64,000 bases of DNA from Ensifer adhaerens (GTDB taxonomy: Bacteria > Pseudomonadota > Alphaproteobacteria > Rhizobiales > Rhizobiaceae): contig NZ_PNFP01000011.1 in assembly GCF_002940685.1 (NCBI RefSeq), positions 62,001 to 126,000 of the forward strand, written 5' to 3'. The notes beneath the pieces are model-generated. The model did not search any database and was not told the origin of the DNA. It saw nothing but the letters and a program-made list of their open reading frames with translations. This document shows positions 44,568 through 54,033 of this stretch, in pieces. Both the position numbers and the translations under genes were made by a program. Position 1 is the first letter of the stretch, and every line of letters starts with the position of its first letter.

Positions 44568-45484
44568 TTCGTCACCTCCAGGTCAGCCTGGTTCTGGATG
44601 ACGCGGCGCACGGTGGCTTCGATGGAGTTCTTCCAGTGGGGCAGGGTGATGCCGTGGTGCCGCGCTATCTTGTTGCAGTCCAGGCGCGAGTTTGAGGGCC
44701 GCGCGGCCGCAGTTGGGTAGTCTGCGGACAAGATGCGGTTGACCCTGGCAAACGGGCCGCCCAGCCCGCGAGAGAGGGCGAGGATTTCTTCCGCCACGTC
44801 GGCCCAACTCGCGTCACCAGTTCCCGCCAGATGGAATGTGCCACGCAGTGCCTGTTCATCTGATGCCAGCAGATTCTTCGCGACACCGATGATCGCGGTT
44901 GCCAGGTCCAGCGCGGATGTCGGGTTCCCTGCCTGGTCCTTGACGACCGATAGCTCGGTTCGGTTGCGGGCGTTGCGAATGATGGTCCGGACAAAATTTC
45001 TGCCGAACGGGCTGTAGATCCAGGCGGTTCTCAGAATGACATGATTGTCGGTGGCGGCGGCGACTGTTCGCTCGCCTTCCCACTTGCTTTTGCCGTAGAC
45101 GTTTACCGGGCACGCGGTATCGCCTTCGACATAAGGCGTGGATTTTGTCCCGTCGAAGACATAGTCCGTCGACAGATGAATGATCGGGATGTCCAAGGCG
45201 TTCGCGACACGCGCCAATTCCTGCGGTGCGACCGCGTTGACTGCATATGCCCTGGTCGGGTCGGTCTCGGCGTGGTCAACTGCGGTGTAGGCAGCCGCCG
45301 AGACGATGACGTCAGGAGCCGCTGCCCTGACGACCCCCTCTATGCCGCTCGGATCCTCCAGATCGAGTTGCGGACGACCGAGCGGGACCACCTCGAAGTC
45401 GCCGCGGCTGTTTCCCTGCTCGACGAGCGACTGAACGACCTGGCCGGTCAAACCCGTGACAACGATACGCGCGACCTGGTTCAT
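44564..45484 (-). CDS. rmlD: dTDP-4-dehydrorhamnose reductase RmlD
   Basis: A 306-residue SDR with the N-terminal Rossmann motif [20 protein letters not shown], and the catalytic YGKSKWEGE. It reduces dTDP-4-dehydro-L-rhamnose to dTDP-L-rhamnose with NAD(P)H. The start overlaps the rmlB stop by four bases and its own stop overlaps rmlA, so the three genes are translationally coupled. Confidence 0.93.
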   Translation of the reverse strand: MNQVARIVVTGLTGQVVQSLVEQGNSRGDFEVVPLGRPQLDLEDPSGIEGVVRAAAPDVIVSAAAYTAVDHAETDPTRAYAVNAVAPQELARVANALDIPIIHLSTDYVFDGTKSTPYVEGDTACPVNVYGKSKWEGERTVAAATDNHVILRTAWIYSPFGRNFVRTIIRNARNRTELSVVKDQAGNPTSALDLATAIIGVAKNLLASDEQALRGTFHLAGTGDASWADVAEEILALSRGLGGPFARVNRILSADYPTAAARPSNSRLDCNKIARHHGITLPHWKNSIEATVRRVIQNQADLEVTK

Positions 45485-46542
45485 TGCCCGACACCAGTTT
45501 GCAGCGCACCCAGGCGAACGCCGTCATATCCCTTGCGAAGAGGCGCCCACCACCATTCGTTGTCCAGATACCAGCGGATCGTCTTCTCTATCCCGCTTTC
45601 GAAGCTGTCTTCCGCCTCCCAGCCGAGTTCCTCCTCCAGCTTCGTCGCATCGATAGCGTAGCGCAAATCGTGCCCCGGCCTGTCCTCGACAAACTGGATG
45701 AGTTCTTCCCGTGGGCGGATTGCAGGGGCGAGCACGTCGAGTGTGGCGCAGATGCGCCTGACTACATCGACGTTCCGCCGTTCGTTGCGGCCTCCGACGT
45801 TGTAGGTTTCGCCAATTCTGCCGCGCTCGGCGATCAGGTCGAGCGCACGGGCATGGTCCTCCACGAAGAGCCAGTCGCGAATGTTCGTGCCGTCGCCATA
45901 GATCGAGAGCGGCTTGCCTTCGAGCGCGTTGAGGATCGTCAGCGGGATCAGCTTCTCGGGGAAGTGATAGGGGCCGTAATTGTTTGAGCAGTTGGAAACC
46001 AAGATCGGCATGCCGTAGGTGCGCGCCCATGCCTTGGCGAGATGATCGGAAGCGGCCTTCGAAGCCGAGTAGGGGGAGCTTGGATCGTATCGCGTCTCCT
46101 CGCGAAACAGCGCGTCGTCCGCGAGCGAGCCGTACACTTCATCCGTTGACACGTGAAGAAAGCGAAACCTGCGTTTGTCCTCATCTTCCATCGACTGCCA
46201 GTATGCCCTCGTGCATTCCAGCAGGTTGAATGTTCCAAGAACGTTTGTTTCGATGAATTCCCTTGCGCCGGTGATTGACCGATCGACGTGGCTCTCGGCA
46301 GCGAGATGCATGACGCGATCAGGCCTGAACGTGGAAAAGGCCTCCGAGATCGCCCGCCCATCACATATGTCGGCTCTTAGAAAGCGATATGAGGGGTTGC
46401 TTGCGACGGGCAACAGAGAGCTGAGGGTTCCCGCGTAGGTCAATTTATCAACGTTCAACACGTCATATCCCTTGTCGAGAATGAGGTGTCGAATAACCGC
46501 TGAACCAATAAAACCAGCCCCGCCGGTAACAAGTACGCGCAT
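45481..46542 (-). CDS. rmlB: dTDP-glucose 4,6-dehydratase RmlB
   Basis: A 353-residue extended SDR. It has [15 protein letters not shown] (residues 7-21), [21 protein letters not shown] with the family's Asp-Glu pair, and catalytic [11 protein letters not shown]. It forms dTDP-4-keto-6-deoxyglucose. [15 protein letters not shown] is diagnostic of RmlB. It is the second gene of the rmlCBDA operon, 35 bases after rmlC. Confidence 0.95.
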   Translation of the reverse strand: MRVLVTGGAGFIGSAVIRHLILDKGYDVLNVDKLTYAGTLSSLLPVASNPSYRFLRADICDGRAISEAFSTFRPDRVMHLAAESHVDRSITGAREFIETNVLGTFNLLECTRAYWQSMEDEDKRRFRFLHVSTDEVYGSLADDALFREETRYDPSSPYSASKAASDHLAKAWARTYGMPILVSNCSNNYGPYHFPEKLIPLTILNALEGKPLSIYGDGTNIRDWLFVEDHARALDLIAERGRIGETYNVGGRNERRNVDVVRRICATLDVLAPAIRPREELIQFVEDRPGHDLRYAIDATKLEEELGWEAEDSFESGIEKTIRWYLDNEWWWAPLRKGYDGVRLGALQTGVGQ

Positions 46543-46577
46543 ATCTCAGCGAAGTCCTTTCAGGGTAAATATCGGGA

Positions 46578-47156
46578 CTAGAGTTCTGATCCGAACTCGG
46601 TTTGCAGCTCGGAAAGTCTTGGCTGTTTCCTGTCTTTGTCAGACAGGATGGCGTTACTCGGAGATACCGGCCAATTGATGCGGAGCTCTGGGTCGTTCCA
46701 GAGAAGCCCGCGATCGTGCTCAGGACTGTAGTAGTCGGTCACTTTGTAGCTGACCACGGTTGCGGGTTTCAGGGTACAGAAGCCGTGGGCGAAACCCGGC
46801 GGAATCCAGAGCTGGTGACCGTTCTCTTCGGAAAGCTCAACGGCCACGAATTTCCCGTGGGTCGGAGACCCGCGGCGAAGGTCCACTGCCACATCCCAGA
46901 GCGCGCCGGCGATACAGGAAACCAGTTTTCCCTGCGCGCGCGGCGGCAGTTGGAAGTGCAGTCCGCGCACTGTGCCGGCTTCAAGCGACAGCGATTGATT
47001 GTCCTGAACGAAAGAGTACGTCCCGACGATTTCGGCGAACTGATCAGCCCGAAAGGTCTCGGCGAAGTAGCCACGCGTATCGACCAATCGCTTAGGCTTA
47101 ATCAAGAAAACGGAAGGAATAGCCGTTTCTTCGATCCTCATCGTATCGTCCTTCAT
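46578..47156 (-). CDS. rmlC: dTDP-4-dehydrorhamnose 3,5-epimerase RmlC
   Basis: A 192-residue cupin epimerase. GLHFQLPPRAQGKLVSC holds the catalytic histidine, and WIPPGFAHGFCTL the second conserved region. It epimerises dTDP-4-dehydro-6-deoxyglucose at C3 and C5. The frame opens at 47180. I take the ATG at 47156 (GGGAAAC upstream); an ATG at 47141 is also possible. It is the first gene of the minus-strand rml operon and stands back to back with the riboswitch-thiD unit. Confidence 0.92.
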   Translation of the reverse strand: MKDDTMRIEETAIPSVFLIKPKRLVDTRGYFAETFRADQFAEIVGTYSFVQDNQSLSLEAGTVRGLHFQLPPRAQGKLVSCIAGALWDVAVDLRRGSPTHGKFVAVELSEENGHQLWIPPGFAHGFCTLKPATVVSYKVTDYYSPEHDRGLLWNDPELRINWPVSPSNAILSDKDRKQPRLSELQTEFGSEL

Positions 47157-47344
47157 CGTTGTTTCCCGTACGCGAAACAATACGGCGCTCGTGGCGTCCT
47201 AACGATATGTTGCGTCGGCATTGCTGCCGATTCCGGGAAAAAGGGATCGCTATGCCGACGGGTCATTCCGCGGCCTTCTTCTCGATGGCGCTGTCCGCAG
47301 GGGCTGTGTGGAAAGTCGCGGCCGTACTCCGCTGCATCTATCAA

Positions 47345-47373
47345 TTGACATCTCCGCCCACGCTCCCCTAGCA
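47345..47373 (+). promoter_or_regulatory. Candidate sigma-70-type promoter for thiD
   Basis: TTGACA (47345-47350), a 17-bp spacer and CTAGCA (47368-47373). Transcription would start near 47380, just before the TPP riboswitch, which is where it should be. Confidence 0.55.
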
Positions 47374-47383
47374 TCCTTCCTGC

Positions 47384-47472
47384 CGAGGGGCGCACTGTCA
47401 CGGTGCTGAGATGGCGATGAGCCAGACCCTTGAACCTGATCCGGATCATACCGGCGTAGGAACGGCGCGGGC
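47384..47472 (+). ncRNA. TPP riboswitch (THI element)
   Basis: The conserved thi-box cores CTGAGATGGCGATGAGCCAG and ACCCTTGAACCTGATC are followed by ATACCGGCGTAGGAA, bracketed by the P1 arms near 47386 and 47468. It binds thiamine pyrophosphate and controls the downstream thiD gene. About 125 bases separate it from the thiD start. I see no clear intrinsic terminator there, so control is more likely through translation initiation. Confidence 0.93.
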
Positions 47473-47537
47473 CCTTCTGCTCACCAGCCGTCTTTGCGCT
47501 TCTCGACCGGATCTCCGTCCATTTCCGGGAGGTCGCT

Positions 47538-47600
47538 TTGCTCGTGTCTGTTCTTGACTCAAACCGAAAAGGCTCAAGCCTCATGCAGGTGGGGCTATGA
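47538..47600 (+). CDS. Possible 20-residue leader ORF coupled to thiD
   Basis: A TTG at 47538, six bases after GGGAGG, opens 20 codons (MLVSVLDSNRKGSSLMQVGL) that end in TGA overlapping the thiD ATG as ATGA. It lies between the TPP riboswitch and thiD. It may be translated and couple ribosome entry to thiD; chance occurrence is quite possible. No family is recognised. Confidence 0.3.
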   Translation: MLVSVLDSNRKGSSLMQVGL

Positions 47601-48472
47601 CCGCGATTGCCGTCACCATCGCAGGCTCGGATTCCGGCGGCGGGGCCGGCATCCAGGCGGATCTGAAGGCGTTCTCTGCGCTCGGCGTTTATGGCGCCAG
47701 CGTGATCACTGCGGTCACGGCGCAGAATACCCGTGGGGTTTCTGCGGTTGAAGATATCTCCCCGACCGTCGTTGCGGCTCAGATCGACGCGGTGTTTTCC
47801 GATCTCGCCGTCGGCGCGGTGAAGATCGGAATGGTGTCGCGGCGCGAGACGATCGCGGTGATCGCGGCCGGTCTGAAGCGCTACGACCGGCTGGCTGTCA
47901 TCGACCCGGTGATGGTGGCAACCTCCGGCGATCACCTGATGCGACCGGACGCGATCGCGACGCTCAAGGAGGAGTTGCTGCCGCTGGCGCTCATTCTGAC
48001 GCCGAACCTGCCCGAGGCAGCGCTGTTGACCGGACGTGCGATCGCGGAAACCGAGACCGAGATCGCACGCCAGGCCGAGATGCTTCTGAAACTCGGTGCG
48101 CGTTCGGTGCTGATGAAGGGTGGGCATGCAAAGGGCAAGGACGCGACCGACGTTCTCTTTGGCGAGGGGGACGTCCTCAACCTGTCGCGGCCGCGGATCG
48201 AGACCAGGAATGATCATGGCACCGGGTGCACGCTCTCGGCGGCAATCGCCGCGGGGCTTGCCAAGGGCAGGCCGATTGACGAGGCGGTTGTCGCAGCCAA
48301 AGCCTATTTGCATGACGCGCTGGTGGCGGCCGACGACCTGGCCGTCGGCCAGGGCCACGGACCGGTGCATCATTTTCATCATTGGTGGGGCAGCGACGAA
48401 AACCGGAGCATCGCGCCGTCGAACGTCGTCGAAGCCAAGCAAGGTCCTGGCCGGTTGTCGCAATCTGGCTGA
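47597..48472 (+). CDS. thiD: Hydroxymethylpyrimidine/phosphomethylpyrimidine kinase ThiD
   Basis: A 291-residue ribokinase-fold enzyme. TIAGSDSGGGAGIQADLK (residues 7-24), VDPVM-type IDPVMVATSGD, and the C-terminal anion-hole/catalytic NDHGTGCTLSAAIAAGLA identify it. It phosphorylates HMP and HMP-phosphate for thiamine synthesis in the cytoplasm. A TPP riboswitch upstream supports the call. The last 25 residues (after HHFHHWW) extend slightly beyond the usual family end. It converges on the wge operon, 27 bases apart. Confidence 0.95.
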   Translation: MTAIAVTIAGSDSGGGAGIQADLKAFSALGVYGASVITAVTAQNTRGVSAVEDISPTVVAAQIDAVFSDLAVGAVKIGMVSRRETIAVIAAGLKRYDRLAVIDPVMVATSGDHLMRPDAIATLKEELLPLALILTPNLPEAALLTGRAIAETETEIARQAEMLLKLGARSVLMKGGHAKGKDATDVLFGEGDVLNLSRPRIETRNDHGTGCTLSAAIAAGLAKGRPIDEAVVAAKAYLHDALVAADDLAVGQGHGPVHHFHHWWGSDENRSIAPSNVVEAKQGPGRLSQSG

Positions 48473-48499
48473 GCGGTTTGGCATGGCTTCGGCTCTACC

Positions 48500-49801
48500 T
48501 CAGGCCACTGCCGCGCTTGGCAGGGCCTGCTGCTCGCCCTTCGACATCTTGCGGTAGAGCGCCACGTGCTCCCGCGCACAATCGACATGGCTCGTCGGCC
48601 GCCTGAGCGTCGCCCGAAGATTGTCCCATGAGCGCGGCGCGCTCAGGACGTCGATCAGGCGGTCTGCGAGATCCTGGGCGCTTCCGGCGCGGAAGTGATA
48701 ACCGTCCAGGCGGTCGCGGACCTTCTCGGCCATGCCGCCGATGTCCGAACACAGGATCGGCCGGCCGTGGTGCAGCGCTTCCTGGATGACGACAGGGGAA
48801 TTCTCCCACCAGACCGAGGGCATCACTACCCAATCGACCGAGCGCATCAGCCGCGGCATGTCCTGGTTCTGGTACGCGCCGTAGAAGCGGACACGACGAC
48901 CGGCGTCCTCGATGAGTTTCGCCACCTTCTCCTGATAGTCCTTCGGCTGGCGCTCGAGGTTGCCGCCGAAAATCATCAGCGAGGAATCCTCGCCCCAGAT
49001 GTCGTCGGGCACGCGCGAAACCGCGTCGATTAGCACGTGAACGCCCTTGAACGGCGTCATCTGTCCGAAGTAGGCAAAGCGGTTGCGTCGCGCCGTCGGC
49101 GACGGCAATTCGCGGGCCGGTGCCTTGTCGCCCATGACGATGCCGTTCTCGATGACGAAGATCCTCTCGGCCTCCAGCCCCCACTCGACATAGCGGTTGG
49201 CGAGGAAGGCACTCGGCGCGATGAAGGCGTCGGCGAGATTGAGCATGCCACGCACGAACTGCTCGCGGCGAACGAACCGCGACACCGGGATTTCAGGGAA
49301 ACACGTGTGGCAGCTGATCGGCGAGGCGCCGTTGCAAAGCTGGCCCGACGGGCGTTTCACCATTTGCCCATGATTGTGGCAGATCGGTAGGTACTCATGG
49401 AACGTCACGACGATGCGCGCCTTGGGCAGGGCTTCGCGAACCGCGTAAAGTGCTTCGAGCCCGAAGCCGAGGATATGATGGAAGTGAACGATATCAGGCT
49501 TGATGTCGCCGACGAAACGAAGGAGATCGCGGCGGATCGCTTCCGTATCGCCATTGGAGAGGAAGAAATGGTCGAAGTCCTCGGCGTGATAGAGCACTTC
49601 GTCCATGGCAAGCCGCAGGCTCATCAGCGCTGAGGCGCCGTGGCGCGGGACGGGATTGCCGACGCGGGCGAGATAGATCGATTCCACGCCCGGCAGACCG
49701 TTCAGCGCCTTGTGGAGACCATGCGAGGCGATTTCCGCGCCGCCAAGGGAATGGGTCGGGTGGCCATGGGAAACCACGAGTACGCGGAGTTTTTCGCTCA
49801 T
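48500..49801 (-). CDS. wgeG: GT4-family glycosyltransferase WgeG (ExpE7-like)
   Basis: A 433-residue retaining glycosyltransferase of galactoglucan synthesis. The N-terminal VVSHGHPTHSLGGAE is the acceptor-side glycine loop. The C-terminal PSVWWENSPVVIQEALHHG carries the EX7E motif. A cysteine cluster around residues 155-170 (LCNGASPISCHTCFPEIP) is shared with WgeD. The start ATG at 49801 overlaps the wgeF stop (ATGA). It is the last gene of the wge operon, which fits S. meliloti expE7. The sugar transferred is not known. Confidence 0.82.
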   Translation of the reverse strand: MSEKLRVLVVSHGHPTHSLGGAEIASHGLHKALNGLPGVESIYLARVGNPVPRHGASALMSLRLAMDEVLYHAEDFDHFFLSNGDTEAIRRDLLRFVGDIKPDIVHFHHILGFGLEALYAVREALPKARIVVTFHEYLPICHNHGQMVKRPSGQLCNGASPISCHTCFPEIPVSRFVRREQFVRGMLNLADAFIAPSAFLANRYVEWGLEAERIFVIENGIVMGDKAPARELPSPTARRNRFAYFGQMTPFKGVHVLIDAVSRVPDDIWGEDSSLMIFGGNLERQPKDYQEKVAKLIEDAGRRVRFYGAYQNQDMPRLMRSVDWVVMPSVWWENSPVVIQEALHHGRPILCSDIGGMAEKVRDRLDGYHFRAGSAQDLADRLIDVLSAPRSWDNLRATLRRPTSHVDCAREHVALYRKMSKGEQQALPSAAVA

Positions 49802-52017
49802 GCGCCAGCCTCTTCGAAGAATGTCTTGGCGGTTTCCGAGGCGGGCATCCAACGGGCGCGAAACAGCGTCCGATCGACCCGCTCCACGAAGCGCGCGGTG
49901 GCCGCAGCGCCCGTTCCGGGTACTTCGTCTGATCCGATCATCTGCAGCGAAGGGAGCCAGTAGGCTTCATAGCCCTTGCCGCTCAGACGAAGCGCGAGAT
50001 CGAGGCCCTTCAGCGATGTGCCGAGATAGGTCGGCGACGTGCCCGCGTCCGCCATAAGCGCCTCGCGCGGCATGATGCAGCAATCGAGCGATGCGGCTGC
50101 GACCCGCGTCAGCTTCAAGCGGTTGACGGCGCCGACCGGATAGCCGGCGTAGCGGCTCGATTGCAGATGATCGGGACGGTCGAGCGACGTGCTGCCGGCC
50201 CAGCGGATCGAATGATCCTCATAGGCAAGGGTCGGCGAAATGATGCTTCCTTCTTTTGCCTCGTAGGCGGTAACGAGCGCCTGGTACCACCCGGTATTGG
50301 CCGGGGTCAGGGACGCGGAGAGCAGGATGACGGCGTTACCGTTGACGCTCTCGGCGGCTGCTTGCGCAAGGTCGCCGGCATCGCCGGCTCCTTCGACAGA
50401 CACGAGCCGCAGCGGTAGCCGGTAGAATTCGGAGAGTTGACGGATATGGCCCGCATGCCTCCGGAACTGTTCTGTCCGCAGCACAAGCGCGATCGGCGCC
50501 CGGCGCGTCTGCGGGTCAAGCGCCAGTAGCCCCAAGAGCGCTGCGAAATCCGCTTCGGCCTCGCCGGCGACAAGCAGGATGGCGGTGCCCTCGGCATGGT
50601 CGAATGGGCCCATGTCGACGACGGTCTCGATCGTTGGCGCGCTGCTGCGCGCCGCCGTCAGGAATGGGACGATCTGCCGGTCGAGGATATCGGGCAGGGC
50701 CCAGCTTGTCGGGTCGACCGAGGCAAGCAGCCGCAGGGCGGCTGTGCGGGCCGGTAGCCGCACCGGGAAGAGTGGCATATAGGCACGGCGGGAGTCGCGA
50801 AGGGTGAGTTCGAGATGAACGGGCCCTTCCGGCTCCCCGCCCATCGTCTCGACAAGACCGACAAAACCATGGGAGCGACGGTGACCGGAAATCGCGCTCT
50901 TAAATTCCGGGCGATCGACGAACGCCTCCTCCACGTCGGACCGTTCGGTGCGGGTCCAGCCTCCGTCCAGCCGGGCGCCGCCGCCCTGTCGGCAAAGCCG
51001 CACGCTTTCGACATGTCCGTCGGCGTCCAGGAGCCAGCCGGATATCAGAAAGGCGCCGTCGTCTCCCTGGTACAGGGCATCCACGCCGAGGCGAACGGGC
51101 ACCGGAAGGCTCGAGATCGTCTCGGTGCCGTCATAGCCGCTGGCCGCGTCACGCAGGCGAAGCATGACCTGCGGCGAGCCCTGGCTCTGTAGCAGCATTG
51201 CGCGAATATGGCCGGGTGTCTCGAGCGGGCCCGTAACGACCCTGCGCTCGTGCAGCCCGGCATAGCGCCAGGCGCCGCGCCCGCGATAGAAAATACCTTT
51301 GATGTCGCGGGCTCTTGGCAGCGCGTCTGCCGACAGGAGGCCGACAAATCCGGACGAACCTTCAGGCGCGTCGTTTCTTTGGAAAACGGCGACGTTGCAA
51401 TCGGCAAGGAAGGTCTCGTCACTGCGGATGATGGCGCGGCAGATACCGGCCGGCAGGTCGTGCGCCCATCCCTTGAGCGCGATTGTGCCGTCATGGCCCT
51501 CGCCAAGAAGCTCAATGTATCCGTCGCTCGCTGCCCCCGCCTTGAGCAGGGTCGTGATGGCCGGGAGCCGTTGATCGCCATGCGGCGGCTTGATCAGTAC
51601 GTCCACCAGGCGGCCGAGGACATGAACGAGTTGCGGACCGGCGAAATCCTTGAGCATCGCCGTGACTTCGCCGATCGAAGCGGCGCGTGGCGCAACGATG
51701 TAGCGCTTGCCATTGCCTTCCTTGCCGAAGCGCAGCGTCGTCGGCAGGCGTTCGGCGCTTTCGACCGGCAACAGTGCTGCAAAACCGTGGGTGGCGGAAG
51801 ACTGTGGTGCAGAGAGCCGCCAGCCGGCGACTGACACCGTCACCGGGCTGGACGGATCTTCATCGATCTCGACCGGCAACTGATCGGTCATCGGACCGCC
51901 GGTGCCGATCAACAGCAGCAGTGTTTCGTCGATCGGGCAGGCGATGATCCGCCCGCTGCGCGCGATGCGGCCAAGCGGTGCGGGGCTCGATGAAAGGCTG
52001 AGCTCGGAACTGGCCAT
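49798..52017 (-). CDS. wgeF: WgeF (ExpE6-like): degenerate GT2-type protein with repeated beta modules
   Basis: A 739-residue cytoplasmic protein. The C-terminal 290 residues align by eye with the GT2 domain of WgeB. However, the metal-binding NSDV of WgeB is SASL here and the acidic catalytic box EDSDL is LKGLDL, so the domain has probably lost catalysis. The N-terminal and middle parts contain at least two modules of the type GW...D...GFVGL (near residues 185-250 and 320-395), also present in WgeB and WgeE. The frame opens at 52077; the ATG at 52017 is chosen. A structural or regulatory role in the polymer assembly is inferred. Confidence 0.72.
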   Translation of the reverse strand: MASSELSLSSSPAPLGRIARSGRIIACPIDETLLLLIGTGGPMTDQLPVEIDEDPSSPVTVSVAGWRLSAPQSSATHGFAALLPVESAERLPTTLRFGKEGNGKRYIVAPRAASIGEVTAMLKDFAGPQLVHVLGRLVDVLIKPPHGDQRLPAITTLLKAGAASDGYIELLGEGHDGTIALKGWAHDLPAGICRAIIRSDETFLADCNVAVFQRNDAPEGSSGFVGLLSADALPRARDIKGIFYRGRGAWRYAGLHERRVVTGPLETPGHIRAMLLQSQGSPQVMLRLRDAASGYDGTETISSLPVPVRLGVDALYQGDDGAFLISGWLLDADGHVESVRLCRQGGGARLDGGWTRTERSDVEEAFVDRPEFKSAISGHRRSHGFVGLVETMGGEPEGPVHLELTLRDSRRAYMPLFPVRLPARTAALRLLASVDPTSWALPDILDRQIVPFLTAARSSAPTIETVVDMGPFDHAEGTAILLVAGEAEADFAALLGLLALDPQTRRAPIALVLRTEQFRRHAGHIRQLSEFYRLPLRLVSVEGAGDAGDLAQAAAESVNGNAVILLSASLTPANTGWYQALVTAYEAKEGSIISPTLAYEDHSIRWAGSTSLDRPDHLQSSRYAGYPVGAVNRLKLTRVAAASLDCCIMPREALMADAGTSPTYLGTSLKGLDLALRLSGKGYEAYWLPSLQMIGSDEVPGTGAAATARFVERVDRTLFRARWMPASETAKTFFEEAGA

Positions 52018-52027
52018 GAGTTGCGCC

Positions 52028-52759
52028 TCAGGTGCGGATGAAGACGGAAAGGATCGCGCCCGCCGCAAAGCCTGCAAGGACGAAGAGAAGCAGAAACGCC
52101 GGCTTCAGATCGCCGTTCGAACGTTGCTTGAGCGCGTTGAGGCTCTTTTCCATGCCCGCAACCACGCCATCGAGGCGCATCAGGTGCACGTCGAGATCGG
52201 TCAGTCGCTGGGTGATTTCTCCCCGGAGGCTCGCGACGTCTTCGCTGATTGCGCCAAGCCCGGGAACGTCCTCGTCCTCGGCGCCATCCAGTTTCGACCG
52301 CAAGGCGGAACGTTGCGAAACCTGCAACTGCCGCTGCGCCGCCATCAGCACGTCGAGCTTGTCGAGCACCTTGGCAAGCGGCGCGGCGATCAGGGCTTCG
52401 GCCGCCTGTTCGTCGGGCTTTGGAACACGAAGCGGCAGTTCGCCGCCCTTGTCGGTCGCTGCAAGCACGACGAGTTCGCCGGCGCGCGCATTGGCCATCT
52501 CAGGCAGTGCAATCTCGAAGGCGTGGTTGCCGTCGCCGATGCCGTTGCGCTTGAGATCTGGCCGGTTGCGGTCGGCGAGCGCCTCGGCGATCACCTTGCC
52601 GTCGAGAAGCACGCGGATGGCGAGCCGCTTTTCCGGTGTCTCCGGATCGAACGCCCAGCCGAAGACACGGCCCTGGTCGATCGCGTCCACGCGGCCCTTC
52701 AGTGGTTTTGAATTGTTTTGTTCCGGTGCGACGTCCGGTTTGTCGGCTGCTACAGACAT
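52028..52759 (-). CDS. wgeE: WgeE (ExpE5-like): single-helix membrane protein with a GW beta module
   Basis: A 243-residue protein. Residues 20-95 form a module beginning LKGRVDAIDQGRVFGWAFD and ending HAFEIALPE, similar in pattern to those of WgeB and WgeF. Residues about 125-215 are helical and likely coiled coil. A C-terminal membrane helix (FLLLFVLAGFAAGAILSVFI) anchors it. The ATG at 52759 has AGAGGGAAG upstream; the longer frame to 53296 is read through wgeD. It lies between wgeD and wgeF. The function is unknown; it may tether synthesis enzymes to the membrane. Confidence 0.72.
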   Translation of the reverse strand: MSVAADKPDVAPEQNNSKPLKGRVDAIDQGRVFGWAFDPETPEKRLAIRVLLDGKVIAEALADRNRPDLKRNGIGDGNHAFEIALPEMANARAGELVVLAATDKGGELPLRVPKPDEQAAEALIAAPLAKVLDKLDVLMAAQRQLQVSQRSALRSKLDGAEDEDVPGLGAISEDVASLRGEITQRLTDLDVHLMRLDGVVAGMEKSLNALKQRSNGDLKPAFLLLFVLAGFAAGAILSVFIRT

Positions 52760-52770
52760 GGGTCTTCCCT

Positions 52771-54033
52771 CTAGGCCGCGGCGGTTTCTCTGGGCACGAT
52801 CGCGTCGATGAGCGCGAGATAGCGCCGGGCCGTGGTGTCGATATCGTTGGGCTTGCGGGCGTTTGCCGAAAGGCGGCGGCGAAGGTCCGGATTTTCCGCC
52901 ATGCGACGCATGGCGGCGGCAAGCGCGCGCGCATCGTTGGGCGAGACGGTGATGCCGTTGACGCCGTCCTGGACCATTTCGGCCATGCCGCCGATATTGC
53001 TGGTGATAACGGGCTTTCGCTGGGACTGTGCTTCGCCGATGACCAGCGGTGCGTTCTCCCACCAGATCGAAGGCACGATGGTGCAGTCCACAGCGGCGAT
53101 GAAATCGGCGATGTCTTCGCGCCGGTAGGCGCCACGCTGCTGGACGGAGGGGGCGGTCTTCTTGAAGAGCCGGGCGATCTCGTCCTTGAAGCTGTCGGCC
53201 TGGAACGGCGCGCCACCGTGCACCCGAAGTTCGAAGCGCAGGCCTTCGTCGATCAGCTGTCGTGCGGCCTCCAGAAGGACGGAGGTGCCCTTCCACGGAT
53301 TGAGGTTGCCGAAATAGCCGAAGACCGGCCGATCGTTTTCCGGCTGGCCCTTGCGCGATGGCGCGTCCCGCGGCGGCAGCCCGTTGGCAATCACGTCGAT
53401 CTGCTCGCCGTTAAGACCCCAGTCGATGAAACGTTGCCTCAAGAACTGGCTCGGCGAGATGAAGCGATCGACGGTCCTGAGCAATGCCTTCAGATGCTGT
53501 TCGCGCAGCACGAAACGGTCGAGCGGAATGTCCTTGAAACAGCTGTGGCAACGGTCGGGGCTCGACTTGTGACAAAGCTCCTTGCCGCTGGTGCGCACCA
53601 TCAACCCGTCGTGGTGGCAAAGCGGGTAGTAGTCGTGCAGCGTCATCACGATCCGGCAGTCGGGCAGGGTGCGGCGGACGATGTGCGGAAACTCGGCGCC
53701 GAGCAGCAGCAGATGGTGGATATGAACCACATCCGGCCGGAAGTCGCGCAAGAGCTCGGTGAGGTCGGGCACGACGCCATAAAGGTCGATCTGGCTCATG
53801 AAGAAGCGATCGAAATGGCCGGACCACAACAACACCTCGTCGCCCTCGGGGCCAATTGCCTGAAAGCTGGTACCGGGCCGCACCTGGCGGTGGGTCTGGT
53901 TGGTGGCGCCAAGGAACAGCGCCTCGTGACCGGCGCGCTGATAGGCACGAAAGAGGTCGTGCGCGAAGATTTCGGTGCCCCCCGGATGGAGTGCGGGGTG
54001 ATTGTGCGCGGCAACCAGGATGCGCTTCGTCAT
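52771..54033 (-). CDS. wgeD: GT4-family glycosyltransferase WgeD (ExpE4-like)
   Basis: A 420-residue retaining glycosyltransferase closely related to WgeG. It has AAHNHPALHPGGTEIF at the N-terminus, HIHHLLLLG, and the donor motif PSIWWENAPLVIGEAQSQR with EX7E. Its cysteine cluster (LCHKSSPDRCHSCFKDIP) parallels that of WgeG and may bind metal. It overlaps wgeC by four bases (ATGA). It should add one of the two galactoglucan sugars, but donor specificity cannot be told. Confidence 0.83.
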   Translation of the reverse strand: MTKRILVAAHNHPALHPGGTEIFAHDLFRAYQRAGHEALFLGATNQTHRQVRPGTSFQAIGPEGDEVLLWSGHFDRFFMSQIDLYGVVPDLTELLRDFRPDVVHIHHLLLLGAEFPHIVRRTLPDCRIVMTLHDYYPLCHHDGLMVRTSGKELCHKSSPDRCHSCFKDIPLDRFVLREQHLKALLRTVDRFISPSQFLRQRFIDWGLNGEQIDVIANGLPPRDAPSRKGQPENDRPVFGYFGNLNPWKGTSVLLEAARQLIDEGLRFELRVHGGAPFQADSFKDEIARLFKKTAPSVQQRGAYRREDIADFIAAVDCTIVPSIWWENAPLVIGEAQSQRKPVITSNIGGMAEMVQDGVNGITVSPNDARALAAAMRRMAENPDLRRRLSANARKPNDIDTTARRYLALIDAIVPRETAAA

